Assembly: GCA_944323445.1 (NCBI GenBank) | Contig: CALUSM010000023.1 | Location: 1 to 43,995 of the forward strand | Direction: 5' to 3' | DNA from: an uncultured Bacteroidales bacterium | Lineage (GTDB): Bacteria; Bacteroidota; Bacteroidia; Bacteroidales; UBA932 | DNA: 43,995 nucleotides | Shown here: positions 15,229 through 23,359 of the stretch, piece by piece | How the letters are laid out: the number at the start of each line of letters is the position of its first letter | Numbering within the stretch: position 1 is the stretch's first letter | Position numbers and translations under genes: made by a program | Notes under the pieces: model-generated | Told to the model about the DNA's origin: nothing | Databases searched by the model: none | The model's input: the letters and a program-made list of their open reading frames with translations, nothing else

Positions 15229-16436
15229 AATGAGATAAATATCATTGTCCTAAACCTATGTTGATTTGAGTCAACGCACACAATCTTTTTATTTCTATCA
15301 AGGCGTGGATGCAAGTCGGTTCTTTTCTCTCCTTCAGCACGACAGTCACTGTATACTTTCAGTATTTCTTTATATCCTCCATCCACTTTGTTTGCCAGAT
15401 AAAGACGTTGAAAACCCATTAAGTCTGGATAGGTATCTGTAAGCAATGTATCGGTATTATAGATAGACGGATGTCCGTCGACATTCAAAACAGATGGATT
15501 GAGCAATGTCTTCTTCCCGGAAGGTAGATTATAGTTATAATAATGCCATTGATGCTTCTCATTAGCAGCCGTACATATTATATTTTCATCATCTTGCCAG
15601 ACATAGTGAGAAACTTTCTCTGTATTTTCAAGGAGCTTTGTTTCGTTGGTTTTAAGATCATGGACAAGAAGAAATGCCTTATGCCAGCTTTCGTCTGCAG
15701 TAAGCCAGAAAAAAAGAAACATGCGCCCCGATGGTGAAAAAGAAAGATGATTTATATAATTGTTTTTCAAGTTACCTGTATTGCATCCTTCGATATGTTG
15801 AATATCCCGATATGTAAGCACTATCCGCTTAGTGCCTTCAACTATATCTACAAGTTCAATACCTTCTTCTGCAAGATTATGGTCAGATTCCACGTAGTGT
15901 CTACATGTATATCCATATCCAGGACGTTTTTCCCCCAGTCGTTCAAAGTCAATAGACAAACCGTATCTGCCATCATGTGAAATATCGTAAAGAGGAGCGA
16001 ACACTGTTCTTTCTTCTTTGGTATCGATATTAACGATGCGTGTAAAATAATCATTACCGTCAAAATCGTTAAATATCACCTCTCGATTATTGTCAGGCAT
16101 CCAGCGGAGTCGGCAACCTTGTTGCCAATTCCAGGCACGGGTTTCCGCAAACTCCCTTTCTTCACCACTCGACAATGTCGTACATAGAAGATGAAGTTTA
16201 TCTTCTGCTTCTACTAGAGTATTATAAATAATCTCATCAGTCTTCAAATTAAAAGGGCTGATGTCATAATATCCGTAAAACACATGCGTACCTGGTTTAG
16301 ACAGGCATTTGTATTTATAATTGGTATTAATTTTTTTATTCCCCGTTCGTAAGCGGTAAAAGGTTTGTCCGGCATATTTAATGCGCATTGCTATCGAACG
16401 CGGGATCAATCCTGCAAGCGAATGTCTTAATGTCAT
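15222..16436 (-). CDS. Beta-propeller-like protein of unknown function in capsule operon
   Basis: A 404-aa protein without a signal peptide or membrane segments. It consists of repeated four-stranded units with TolB/oligogalacturonate-lyase-like turns: FYGYYDISPFN, WQQGCRLRWMPDNNREVIFND, DISHDGRYGLSIDF, NHLSFSPSGRMFLFFW, SHYVWQDDENII and DLHPRLDRNKKIVCVDS. These suggest a six- to seven-bladed propeller. It is in the operon between Wzx and Wzy, 2 bases from Wzx and overlapping Wzy by 7, so it is probably tied to repeat-unit assembly. No glycosyltransferase motif is visible. It could be a sugar-modifying lyase-like fold, a scaffold or an enzyme not yet assigned. Confidence 0.7.
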   Translation of the reverse strand: MTLRHSLAGLIPRSIAMRIKYAGQTFYRLRTGNKKINTNYKYKCLSKPGTHVFYGYYDISPFNLKTDEIIYNTLVEAEDKLHLLCTTLSSGEEREFAETRAWNWQQGCRLRWMPDNNREVIFNDFDGNDYFTRIVNIDTKEERTVFAPLYDISHDGRYGLSIDFERLGEKRPGYGYTCRHYVESDHNLAEEGIELVDIVEGTKRIVLTYRDIQHIEGCNTGNLKNNYINHLSFSPSGRMFLFFWLTADESWHKAFLLVHDLKTNETKLLENTEKVSHYVWQDDENIICTAANEKHQWHYYNYNLPSGKKTLLNPSVLNVDGHPSIYNTDTLLTDTYPDLMGFQRLYLANKVDGGYKEILKVYSDCRAEGEKRTDLHPRLDRNKKIVCVDSNQHRFRTMIFISLC

Positions 16437-16438
16437 TA

Positions 16439-17908
16439 TTATCTTTTTAGTTTTGATATAACTTTTCTGAATCCTGCTTTCAATACTTCAAAACCATATA
16501 ATCGAAATATCCATGAACACAAGAGATAGCATGCCCCAAATATTATTGAGCCGACAAGAACTAAAACAAAATTATTTCCTGGAGGAAGCAATCTGCTCCA
16601 AACCAGATAAGCCGCCGCTCCTGAAATCATAGATATTGCAATTGACGGAAGCATATCTAGCAGTTGGTTTAATCCACTATACTGCAGCTCTTTATTGAGA
16701 TAGTAACCATTGAGAAATATCTCCAAAAATGAATTGAGGGCAAGAGCATACAAAATACCCCATATACCCCATATACTCATACCGACTATTATAAATACAA
16801 TCCCAAGTAACTTTTTAATGATTTCAAGCTTCAAAACGTAGTCGCTTCTGCCAACCGCTTTCAACACAGAAAGTGAGCACTGATGAACAGCAAGGAATAT
16901 TCCGAATCCTATACAGAGAAACTGGAAATATCCAATAGACCCTATCCATTTGCTCGAATAGAGAAAAATAATCAAAGGTTGGGCGATTACTGCAAGCAGT
17001 ACCATCAGCGGCGTATTAATAAAAGTAACCATACGCACATTCTGCCGGAATAAAATTCTTAGTGCAGCACGGTCATTCTGCAATTTCGCATAAGCTGGAA
17101 ACGCGACTGAATTGATTACATGAGAGATAGTGCCTGTAGGTATTTGTTGAAACTGGCGCGCCTGGGAGTAATATCCTAAATCTGCAGGTTTATAGAAACG
17201 ACCGATAAGTATCTGTTGCAAATTCACATAAAGCTCAGCAACGAAAGTCGAAAGCAGCAGCTTTGAGCCGAAACTGAACAAAGTTTTGAATGAATTCCTG
17301 TTAAATACTTTTATTGGCCGCCACTTTGCAACTATCCATGTTGTGATGGTCCTTATAGTACTGTACAGAATATACTGTACTATAAGTGCCCATATTCCTA
17401 GGCCTTGATATGCTAAGTAAATCGCAACTGACGCTGCCACTACAATCGCTCCGAGCTTTATCTTCGTAAGGAGCTTGAAGTTCATCTCGCGCGTCAGAAT
17501 AGTATTCTGAATAGCGCAGAAAGCATCAATTAGCAGTACGACACCCAAGACTCTTAGCAAAGTACGGAGAGCCTCATTGTGAAAATATCCTGCTATCAAT
17601 GGTGAGAACACAAATATAAAGAGGTAGACCGCAACTGCTAACAATAAATTGGTGAAAAATACTGTTGATTTGTCTTCTTCCGTTATATCCTTCTTCTGAA
17701 TGAGAGATGCGCTGAAACCACTGTCAATAAATATATTGGACAATGTTATAAACACCATCATTATTCCTATCGTGCCGAAATCCTCTGGCATCAATAACCT
17801 CGCCAGAACCAAGTTTGAAACAAACTGTATGGTAAGATATCCAAATCTTTCAATCATCATCCAGAAGGAGCCTACCAATGTTTTCTTTCTTAACTCATCC
17901 ATTATCAA
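16439..17908 (-). CDS. wzx: Wzx-type lipopolysaccharide flippase (MOP superfamily)
   Basis: A 489-aa membrane protein with about 12-14 hydrophobic segments that would flip undecaprenyl-linked repeat units across the inner membrane. The N-terminus LRKKTLVGSFWMMIERFGYL, VLARLLMPEDFGTIGIM (about 35-51) and the central FGSKLLLSTFVAELYVNLQQ with GRFYKPADLGYYSQARQFQQ are the WzxC/TuaB branch. The ATG at 17908 (MIMDELR) or the one six bases in could be used. It is separated from the preceding epimerase gene by 165 bases in which I see no promoter. Confidence 0.93.
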   Translation of the reverse strand: MIMDELRKKTLVGSFWMMIERFGYLTIQFVSNLVLARLLMPEDFGTIGIMMVFITLSNIFIDSGFSASLIQKKDITEEDKSTVFFTNLLLAVAVYLFIFVFSPLIAGYFHNEALRTLLRVLGVVLLIDAFCAIQNTILTREMNFKLLTKIKLGAIVVAASVAIYLAYQGLGIWALIVQYILYSTIRTITTWIVAKWRPIKVFNRNSFKTLFSFGSKLLLSTFVAELYVNLQQILIGRFYKPADLGYYSQARQFQQIPTGTISHVINSVAFPAYAKLQNDRAALRILFRQNVRMVTFINTPLMVLLAVIAQPLIIFLYSSKWIGSIGYFQFLCIGFGIFLAVHQCSLSVLKAVGRSDYVLKLEIIKKLLGIVFIIVGMSIWGIWGILYALALNSFLEIFLNGYYLNKELQYSGLNQLLDMLPSIAISMISGAAAYLVWSRLLPPGNNFVLVLVGSIIFGACYLLCSWIFRLYGFEVLKAGFRKVISKLKR

Positions 17909-18073
17909 TTCTAATCATTGCCAACAATCAGTACATTAAAATGGGAAAGCCTCATATATTCAGGACATCTTGAATCTCACTGTTGATTATCGATGTCAAG
18001 AATCCCCTCTAACAAACTTTCCTTACTTATGAACTATCCTGGATTGAATCATTCACTACATTTTAGGCTTTTC

Positions 18074-19144
18074 TTACAGGCAGCCTTTATACCACTGTGC
18101 GAAATTTCGCAAACCGGTGCGTAGCGGGGTAGAAGGCTTGAAACCGAAATCCTCCTCCAGAGGAGCGGTATCCGCAAACGTCACCGGCACATCACCGGGT
18201 TGCATCGGAACGAGTTCCTTATGGGATTCGAAGTCATAATCCTCAGGAAGAACACCGGCTCGTATTAGTTCCTCCTGAAGGATAGTCACGAAATCCAAAA
18301 GATTCTCCGGTGAGCTGTTTCCGATGTTGTAGACCTTGTACGGAGGCTCTGGAAGCCCGTCTTCACCATTGCGTCGTTCGGGAGCGTGGCGCATAACCCT
18401 AACTACTCCTTCCACTATGTCATCAATGTATGTGAAATCTCTCAAGCAGTTGCCGTAGTTGAATATTCTGATTTTCTCTCCTCTGATCAGTTTGTCAGTG
18501 AAACTAAAATAGGCCATGTCCGGCCTGCCGCAAGGACCATAGACGGTAAAAAACCGCAGTCCCGTGGACGGTATGTTGTAGAGCTTACTGTAGGCGTGCG
18601 CCAGCAGCTCGTTACTCTTCTTAGTGGCGGCGTAGAGGCTGACTGGGTTGTCCACCTTGTCGTCGGTGGAGTAAGGCACCTTCCTGTTTGAGCCGTAGAC
18701 ACTGGACGACGAGGCGTAGACCAGATGCTCCACGCCAGTGCGTCCTCCGTCGTAGCTGTGACGGCACGCCTCCAGGATGTTGTAGAAGCCAATAAGGTTG
18801 CTCTCTATGTACACGTCGGGATTGGTGATGCTGTACCTGACCCCGGCCTGGGCGGCAAGGTTGACCACGACGGAAGGACTAAAGTCCCCGAATATGCGGT
18901 TCACAGCATCTCTGTCAGCGATAGACTCGTGGTAGAAAACGAACCTGCCACCGTACTTACGAAGCCCGTCAAGACGCTCGTGCTTGAGTCTTACGTCATA
19001 GTAGTCGGTGATGCTGTCCATGCCGATGACGCGGCAGTCCAGAATGTCATCAAGAAGGCGCTTCACGAGATTCGCGCCGATAAAGCCGGCGGCGCCGGTC
19101 ACCAACACCGTGGCGCCGGAAAGAGAAATATTCGGCTGTAGCAT
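18074..19144 (-). CDS. UDP-glucuronate 4-epimerase-like NAD-dependent epimerase
   Basis: Extended short-chain dehydrogenase that would interconvert UDP-glucuronate and UDP-galacturonate. From the chosen ATG at 19144 (MLQPNISLSG) the product is 356 aa, with VTGAAGFIGANLVKRL near 14-29, NLAAQAGVRYSITNPDVYI, the YAATKKSN catalytic YxxxK, and RFFTVYGPCGRPDMAYFSFT, the wording of the GlcA-epimerase branch (LpsL/Cap1J/WbnF). The frame extends upstream to 19192, but those 16 residues do not look conserved. An Ugd upstream in the operon supplies UDP-GlcA, which supports the call. Confidence 0.88.
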   Translation of the reverse strand: MLQPNISLSGATVLVTGAAGFIGANLVKRLLDDILDCRVIGMDSITDYYDVRLKHERLDGLRKYGGRFVFYHESIADRDAVNRIFGDFSPSVVVNLAAQAGVRYSITNPDVYIESNLIGFYNILEACRHSYDGGRTGVEHLVYASSSSVYGSNRKVPYSTDDKVDNPVSLYAATKKSNELLAHAYSKLYNIPSTGLRFFTVYGPCGRPDMAYFSFTDKLIRGEKIRIFNYGNCLRDFTYIDDIVEGVVRVMRHAPERRNGEDGLPEPPYKVYNIGNSSPENLLDFVTILQEELIRAGVLPEDYDFESHKELVPMQPGDVPVTFADTAPLEEDFGFKPSTPLRTGLRNFAQWYKGCL

Positions 19145-19311
19145 AAATAATAGATATTGATTTTCGGGAGACCGTGCGTACACGATTGTCACGCATCTGG
19201 ACTCCGCATCGATGCCGTTAATACGACTTACGACTGTACGTGGTCAAAACAAGCCATGCGATTATATCTGACACATGGAAGATACAATACGTTGTCTTTG
19301 ATTTGTATAAT

Positions 19312-19653
19312 TTATTTGTATTTTTCAATAAAGTTTGCCACAATCTTTCTTATCGTCTCTCTGGACTGCTGCGCATGAAGGACAGCTATAATGACCACTT
19401 CGTCTCCATCTATCAGATAGTAGACAATATTTGGATATAATATCAAATAGCGTACTTCTATACTGGAACTGAATTCAGTAGGTTCCAAGTCGAAGTCTTT
19501 CACACCTATGCCGGGGAAGTATTTAAGCTGCTCTACTTTTTCTGTTATTCTGTGAAACGTCTGCCGGGCCACATTTTCTCCGTAATTGTCCTCCACATAC
19601 TCCAGCACGGCCTTAAAGAGACCAGCGCCCAAATCCGACCACACTATTTCCAT
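19312..19653 (-). CDS. RelE/ParE-superfamily toxin, TA module 1
   Basis: A 113-aa protein from the ATG at 19653 (MEIVWSDLGAG). That start overlaps the antitoxin stop (ATGGAAATAG); the longer frame back to 19701 lies inside the antitoxin and is rejected. ParE-type wording: FKAVLEYVEDNYGENVARQTFHRI, LKYFPGIG, SSIEVRYLILYPNIVYYLI and VIIAVLHAQQSRETI. ParE toxins inhibit gyrase and RelE toxins cut mRNA on the ribosome; without a structure I cannot choose. The module lies between ugd and the UDP-GlcA epimerase gene in the capsule operon. Confidence 0.87.
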   Translation of the reverse strand: MEIVWSDLGAGLFKAVLEYVEDNYGENVARQTFHRITEKVEQLKYFPGIGVKDFDLEPTEFSSSIEVRYLILYPNIVYYLIDGDEVVIIAVLHAQQSRETIRKIVANFIEKYK

Positions 19654-19874
19654 CCTCTTTCCGTCATGACAGCATTGACAATCTGCGTGTGCGGAATACA
19701 CCTGCCGGCACGGTGCTCGGACACGGCATACTCTGCGATATCTGAAAGCACGTCGCGGGGAAGTATCTCCGAAAGTTCATCCCCGGTATGCCGATATGCC
19801 ATTACTGGTTCGTGTACTTGAGAGGAGTCTCTCTGCCCGGCGCCGCTGACGTATGTGCTGTCCTTTTTCTTCAT
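19644..19874 (-). CDS. Antitoxin of TA module 1
   Basis: A 76-aa protein preceding and overlapping the ParE/RelE-like toxin by 10 bases. The N-terminal half is polar and possibly disordered. The C-terminal half, ELPRD-like VLSDIAEYAVSEHRAGRCIPHTQIV, resembles small Bacteroidetes antitoxins ending in 'GRCIPHxxVxxxVxxRxGW'. It has its own consensus promoter 17 bases upstream, at 19891-19922, and presumably autoregulates it. I assign it as an antitoxin from position and the tail wording. Confidence 0.8.
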   Translation of the reverse strand: MKKKDSTYVSGAGQRDSSQVHEPVMAYRHTGDELSEILPRDVLSDIAEYAVSEHRAGRCIPHTQIVNAVMTERGWK

Positions 19875-19890
19875 GCTGTTGATTTTAGCA

Positions 19891-19922
19891 CAAAACTACT
19901 TATTCAAAATGAGACCTCCAAA
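19891..19922 (-). promoter_or_regulatory. Internal promoter of TA module 1
   Basis: On the minus strand TTTG (19922-19919), a 20-base spacer and TAGTTTTG (19898-19891) fit the Bacteroidetes consensus exactly. The expected start near 19884 is about 10 bases before the antitoxin ATG. It lies in the 86-base gap after ugd. Confidence 0.78.
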
Positions 19923-19960
19923 CGGCTTTACCACTTCGGTAAAAAAGTTTCGACATTTTC

Positions 19961-21271
19961 TCAGTCCCTGCCGAACAAGTCCCTGGTATACACCTTGTTC
20001 CTTACATCATCCAGACACCGGTCATAGCGGTTGGCGATGATGGCCTGCGAACGCCGCTTGAACTCCGGCAGGTCGTTGACCACCACGCTCCCGAAGAACG
20101 TGCTGCCGTCCTCCAGCGTCGGCTCGTAGATGATGATCGTAGCGCCCTTCGCCTTGATGCGCTTCATCACGCCCTGGATGCTGCTCTGACGGAAGTTGTC
20201 GCTGCCCGTCTTCATCGTAAGCCTGTATACGCCTATGACCGTCTCGTGCTCCTTCGAGACATCCCAGCTGCCGTCGTACTCGTGAGCTCCGGCCATCCTG
20301 AGCACCTGGCCCGCGATGAAGTCCTTCCGCGTACGGTTGCTCTCCACTATCGCGGTCATCATGTTCTGGGGCACGTTCTCGTAGTTCGCAAGAAGCTGCT
20401 TCGTGTCTTTGGGGAGGCAGTAGCCGCCGTAGCCGAAGGACGGGTTGTTGTAGTGCGTGCCGATCCTGGGGTCCAGGCCGATGCCCTCGATGATGGCTGA
20501 CGAGTCCAGGCCCTTCACCTCGGCGTACGTGTCCAGCTCGTTGAAGTAGCTCACGCGCAGGGCCAGGTAAGTGTTCGCGAACAGCTTCACCGCCTCAGCC
20601 TCCTTCAAGCCCATGTACAGCGTGGGTATCTCCTGCTTTATCGCGCCCTCCTGAAGCAGTTCCGCGAACGTATGCGCGGCCTTCTCCAGGAAAGGTATGT
20701 CGGCGAGAGCCCCGATGGCCCCGTTCTCCTCCGAGAACTCCGGATGTTCGATTATCTTGGGTATGCCCACGATGATGCGGCTCGGATAGAGGTTGTCGTA
20801 AAGGGCCTTGCTCTCGCGAAGGAACTCAGGGGCGAATATCAGGTTCAGACGCCTCAGGCCCTGCTTCCAGTACTTCACGTAGAGGCTGCGGCAGTAGCCT
20901 ACGGGGATGGTGGACTTGATGACCATCACGGCGGAAGGATTGACTTCCAATACCAGGTCGATGACCTCCTCCACGTGCGAGGTGTCGAAGTAGTTCCTGA
21001 CCGGGTCGTAGTTCGTCGGGGCGGCGATGATGACGAACTCGGCGTCAGAGTATGCCTTGCGGCCGTCGAGGGTGGCGGTCAGGTCCAGGGGCTTCTCCGC
21101 CAGGTACTTCTCGATGTACTCGTCCTGGATCGGGGACCTGCGGCGGTTGATCAGGTCTACCTTCTCGGGGATGACGTCCACGGCGGTGACACGGTTGTGC
21201 TGGGCCAGCAAGGTGGCGAGGCTGAGTCCAACGTAGCCTGTGCCGGCTACGGCGATGCGGTGCGATTTCAT
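19961..21271 (-). CDS. ugd: UDP-glucose 6-dehydrogenase (E. coli Ugd type)
   Basis: Oxidises UDP-glucose twice to UDP-glucuronate with NAD. The 436-aa product closely follows the E. coli/Klebsiella Ugd wording: [18 protein letters not shown] at 8-25, [39 protein letters not shown]-like [37 protein letters not shown], and [15 protein letters not shown] with the catalytic Cys285. It carries an internal extension around 175-200 ([18 protein letters not shown]) and another near 330-340, making it longer than the 388-aa E. coli protein. It supplies UDP-GlcA to the 4-epimerase downstream. A second, differently typed UGD is at 37861-39201. Confidence 0.95.
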   Translation of the reverse strand: MKSHRIAVAGTGYVGLSLATLLAQHNRVTAVDVIPEKVDLINRRRSPIQDEYIEKYLAEKPLDLTATLDGRKAYSDAEFVIIAAPTNYDPVRNYFDTSHVEEVIDLVLEVNPSAVMVIKSTIPVGYCRSLYVKYWKQGLRRLNLIFAPEFLRESKALYDNLYPSRIIVGIPKIIEHPEFSEENGAIGALADIPFLEKAAHTFAELLQEGAIKQEIPTLYMGLKEAEAVKLFANTYLALRVSYFNELDTYAEVKGLDSSAIIEGIGLDPRIGTHYNNPSFGYGGYCLPKDTKQLLANYENVPQNMMTAIVESNRTRKDFIAGQVLRMAGAHEYDGSWDVSKEHETVIGVYRLTMKTGSDNFRQSSIQGVMKRIKAKGATIIIYEPTLEDGSTFFGSVVVNDLPEFKRRSQAIIANRYDRCLDDVRNKVYTRDLFGRD

Positions 21272-21320
21272 AGATTTTATGAAACTAAAATGTAATCATT
21301 TGAAGATGTTGTGGACCATC

Positions 21321-22232
21321 CTAAGCAATAGCCCCGAAAGCCTCATCCTGCATCTGCGCCATGATGCTGCGGCAAAGGTCTGCAATGCGGTAGGAGGTGC
21401 AGTACAGGCGGGTGTCGCTGCCGGGGGCGCTGGCCGACTCCAGACGGCTGAGGCCTGCTGCGGCGGTGCGGGCGGCTTCCTGCTCTCCGGGCAGGCTGTC
21501 TCCTCCTGTTGCGAGGTCGTAAAGACGGCCCAATGCGGTGCAGGGGAGGGCAGGGGAGGCTGCGGCTTTCCAGGAGTAGTGGAGGAATGCTGCGCGGACG
21601 GTGCCGTCGTGGGAGGGGTCCAGGAGCATGTAGGAGTTGCGGCTAAGCACTTCTATGCGTTCCAGTGCGGTCTCTGTCAGTGTGTCCTTCCATCCTTCCT
21701 CCGGGTTGAATGAGGCGGCCCAAGTGTTGACGGTCGCTTTGAGGTATTGCATCCACGGCTCATCCTCCACGTCTTCCATGAAGTAGAACCAGTCGAGCAG
21801 GCACAGACACGCAGCTGTCTGCTCCCGTGCAGCTGGCATTGCTGCTCTGTCTCTGAAATATGCTTCGAGGACATCGGCGGCCGCCTCGTCCCAGAGCCTG
21901 GATCTGGACTGGTCGGGACAGGGGGAGATGCCGTTCAGGAGGCCGTACATTTCTGAGATGAGCTCGAGTTTGTCCGCGGTCGGGCAGTTCTGTCCGGTCT
22001 TGCGGAGCATGAGGTCGAAAAGGCCATGGCCTGTCCTTACGCAGGTTGCGGCGGAGGCCCCTTCCCATTCCGGGTATCCGGTCTGCAGGAGGGCGCTTAC
22101 TGAGCGGCATGCGCGGGAGAGCGACATCAGCCTTTGCGGGCTGTCGGATATGTCCGCTCCAGGCAGGACGGCCTCCTGCCAGAGCTTTCTCAGCTGCTGT
22201 CCGTCATATTGATTGTTACTGGTCATGGTCAT
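21321..22232 (-). CDS. Unrecognised 303-aa protein at the UpxZ position
   Basis: I do not recognise this protein. It is predicted mainly alpha-helical, lacks a signal peptide and membrane segments, and is rich in Ala, Leu and Ser with scattered Cys and Trp (for example LCLLDWFYFMEDVEDEPWMQYL near 140-161). It is the second gene of the capsule operon: its start overlaps the stop of the UpxY-like gene by 17 bases and it ends 49 bases before ugd. In Bacteroides capsule operons this place is held by UpxZ, a roughly 160-aa antagonist of UpxY proteins of other loci. This product is almost twice that length and shows no UpxZ wording that I can see. A regulatory role is suggested by position only. 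Confidence 0.6.
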   Translation of the reverse strand: MTMTSNNQYDGQQLRKLWQEAVLPGADISDSPQRLMSLSRACRSVSALLQTGYPEWEGASAATCVRTGHGLFDLMLRKTGQNCPTADKLELISEMYGLLNGISPCPDQSRSRLWDEAAADVLEAYFRDRAAMPAAREQTAACLCLLDWFYFMEDVEDEPWMQYLKATVNTWAASFNPEEGWKDTLTETALERIEVLSRNSYMLLDPSHDGTVRAAFLHYSWKAAASPALPCTALGRLYDLATGGDSLPGEQEAARTAAAGLSRLESASAPGSDTRLYCTSYRIADLCRSIMAQMQDEAFGAIA

Positions 22233-22806
22233 CTATTTTTTCCAGGTAGCACTGAGGGATGTATGAGGTGGCCACCGCGCATAGGCCCTGTATGGAGACG
22301 ATCAGCCTGCGGTCTCCCTTGATGCGGCAGATGTGTCCCTCTGCTCCCTTGAACTGTCCTCCGGTCACCCTGACTTTTTCTCCCTTCCTGAAGCGTGGGC
22401 TGTCTTCGCCCAGATACTCCAGTCCTGCCTTGCCGGCGGAGGTTACCAGCATGAATATCTCCATTTCCCTGTCCGGGATGTCCGAGGGTATTTTTTTGCC
22501 GTTCTTTTCCCTGGTGTAGAGCAGTACCCGTCCTTCCAGTCCGCCCCGAAGCTCTTCGGCAAGTCTTTCCCCGCACTGAAAAAATATCAGCGACGGGACA
22601 AGAGGCCTGCGCTCTTTTTTCCTGACTCCCCCGCGTTCGACAGTTATCGTCTCTGAGGGCAGGTAGCTGCGTATGCCAGTCTTAAGAAGATGGGATTCGA
22701 TGTCGAATACCTTGTTGTAGAAGACCTTGAATGCATACCAGCGGGCTGCGTCCCTGTCATTGGGGCTGGATGTGGTCGTGTTCTGCTTGTCTGTTTCCTG
22801 TGACAT
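22216..22806 (-). CDS. UpxY-family NusG-like transcription antiterminator
   Basis: UpxY proteins are operon-specific NusG paralogues that prevent premature termination in the leader and long body of capsule operons. From the ATG at 22806 the product is 196 aa: an NGN domain starting RWYAFKVFYNKVFDIESHLL (about 22-41), with RPLVPSLIFFQC, and a C-terminal KOW domain with FRKGEKVRVTGGQFKGAEGH (about 145-164). A GTG at 22833 would add nine residues; the ATG fits family starts better. It is the first gene of the operon, about 200 bases from the inner edge of the left inverted repeat, and is translationally coupled to the next gene. Confidence 0.92.
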   Translation of the reverse strand: MSQETDKQNTTTSSPNDRDAARWYAFKVFYNKVFDIESHLLKTGIRSYLPSETITVERGGVRKKERRPLVPSLIFFQCGERLAEELRGGLEGRVLLYTREKNGKKIPSDIPDREMEIFMLVTSAGKAGLEYLGEDSPRFRKGEKVRVTGGQFKGAEGHICRIKGDRRLIVSIQGLCAVATSYIPQCYLEKIDDHDQ

Positions 22807-23005
22807 GGCTTGCGGTGATGATATACCTCTCACTCCCCCGCATTAGGCTAAAACGCCTATAATGCGAAGTAATTCAGGTCGGTCCGCCTGCCGGCTTTCT
22901 GTGCGGCCGGTTCGGATCCCAGAGCCTTCTCCGACCCGGAGCGGTGTCTCTGCGACCTGTCTGCGGCTGGCGTGCAGGGGATGTCACGCTGCCGCAGAGG
23001 GTGTT
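22807..23005 (-). promoter_or_regulatory. Capsule operon leader with hairpin before the antiterminator gene
   Basis: About 200 non-coding, GC-rich bases between the left inverted repeat and the UpxY-like start. A hairpin at 22839-22866 pairs CGCATTAGGC with GCCTATAATGCG (10 bp with a 2-nt bulge, 6-nt loop) 33 bases before the ATG. CCGGC/GGCCGG segments near 22890-22912 can form a second one. In B. fragilis the leader is needed for UpxY action, so this is the expected place for antitermination signals. No coding frame or promoter was found in it. Confidence 0.55.
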
Positions 23006-23031
23006 GTACTGTTTCTTCGTAAGAGACGGTA
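23006..23031 (+). repeat. Left inverted repeat of the invertible segment
   Basis: The inner 20 bases (23012-23031) are TTTCTTCGTAAGAGACGGTA; the outer six are GTACTG. It is the exact reverse complement of the right repeat apart from 23011. Inside is a small dyad, TCTT-CGT-AAGA (23014-23024), a plausible recombinase binding/crossover core. Confidence 0.92.
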
Positions 23032-23219
23032 TCGAAGGCCAATTTATTGTGAATAAGCGATGTGATAAATTGAAGAGGTCATATTCCGCAAACGCATGCA
23101 ACAGTCTGGATACAAGAGTCCGGTATGGCTCCGGTGCCTTTCCTGCATATGGAAGGCCTCAGTATCAGGGGCGTTTTACAAATGCGAAGCAATGCTGCCG
23201 CTGCACCTATTTATATTAA

Positions 23220-23235
23220 ACGGCCATGCGGCCGT
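23220..23235 (-). terminator. Small hairpin inside the invertible segment, possible weak terminator
   Basis: ACGGCC (23220-23225) pairs with GGCCGT (23230-23235) around ATGC. On the minus strand it is followed by TTAATATAAATA, a loose T/A-rich tail. In the present orientation it would act on leftward transcripts reading from the recombinase gene toward the capsule genes. The stem is only six pairs, so the call is weak. Confidence 0.3.
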
Positions 23236-23359
23236 CCACAGACAAGGATGCAGGGTCGGGGATAATGTCAATGTCGCTATGCCGGAAGTAAAGGTACTGG
23301 CCGTAAATGATTTGCTGATAGTGACTCTAACAGAAACAGAACATTTTCTCAAAAAAGTA

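Noticed and set aside
19654-19701. N-terminal extension of the module 1 toxin
   Set aside because: These codons lie inside the antitoxin gene and give a Cys/His-rich stretch unlike ParE starts; the ATG overlapping the antitoxin stop is preferred.
22839-22866. Leader hairpin as an intrinsic terminator
   Set aside because: On the minus strand it is followed by GGGGG, not a T-run, so it is listed as a leader structure only.
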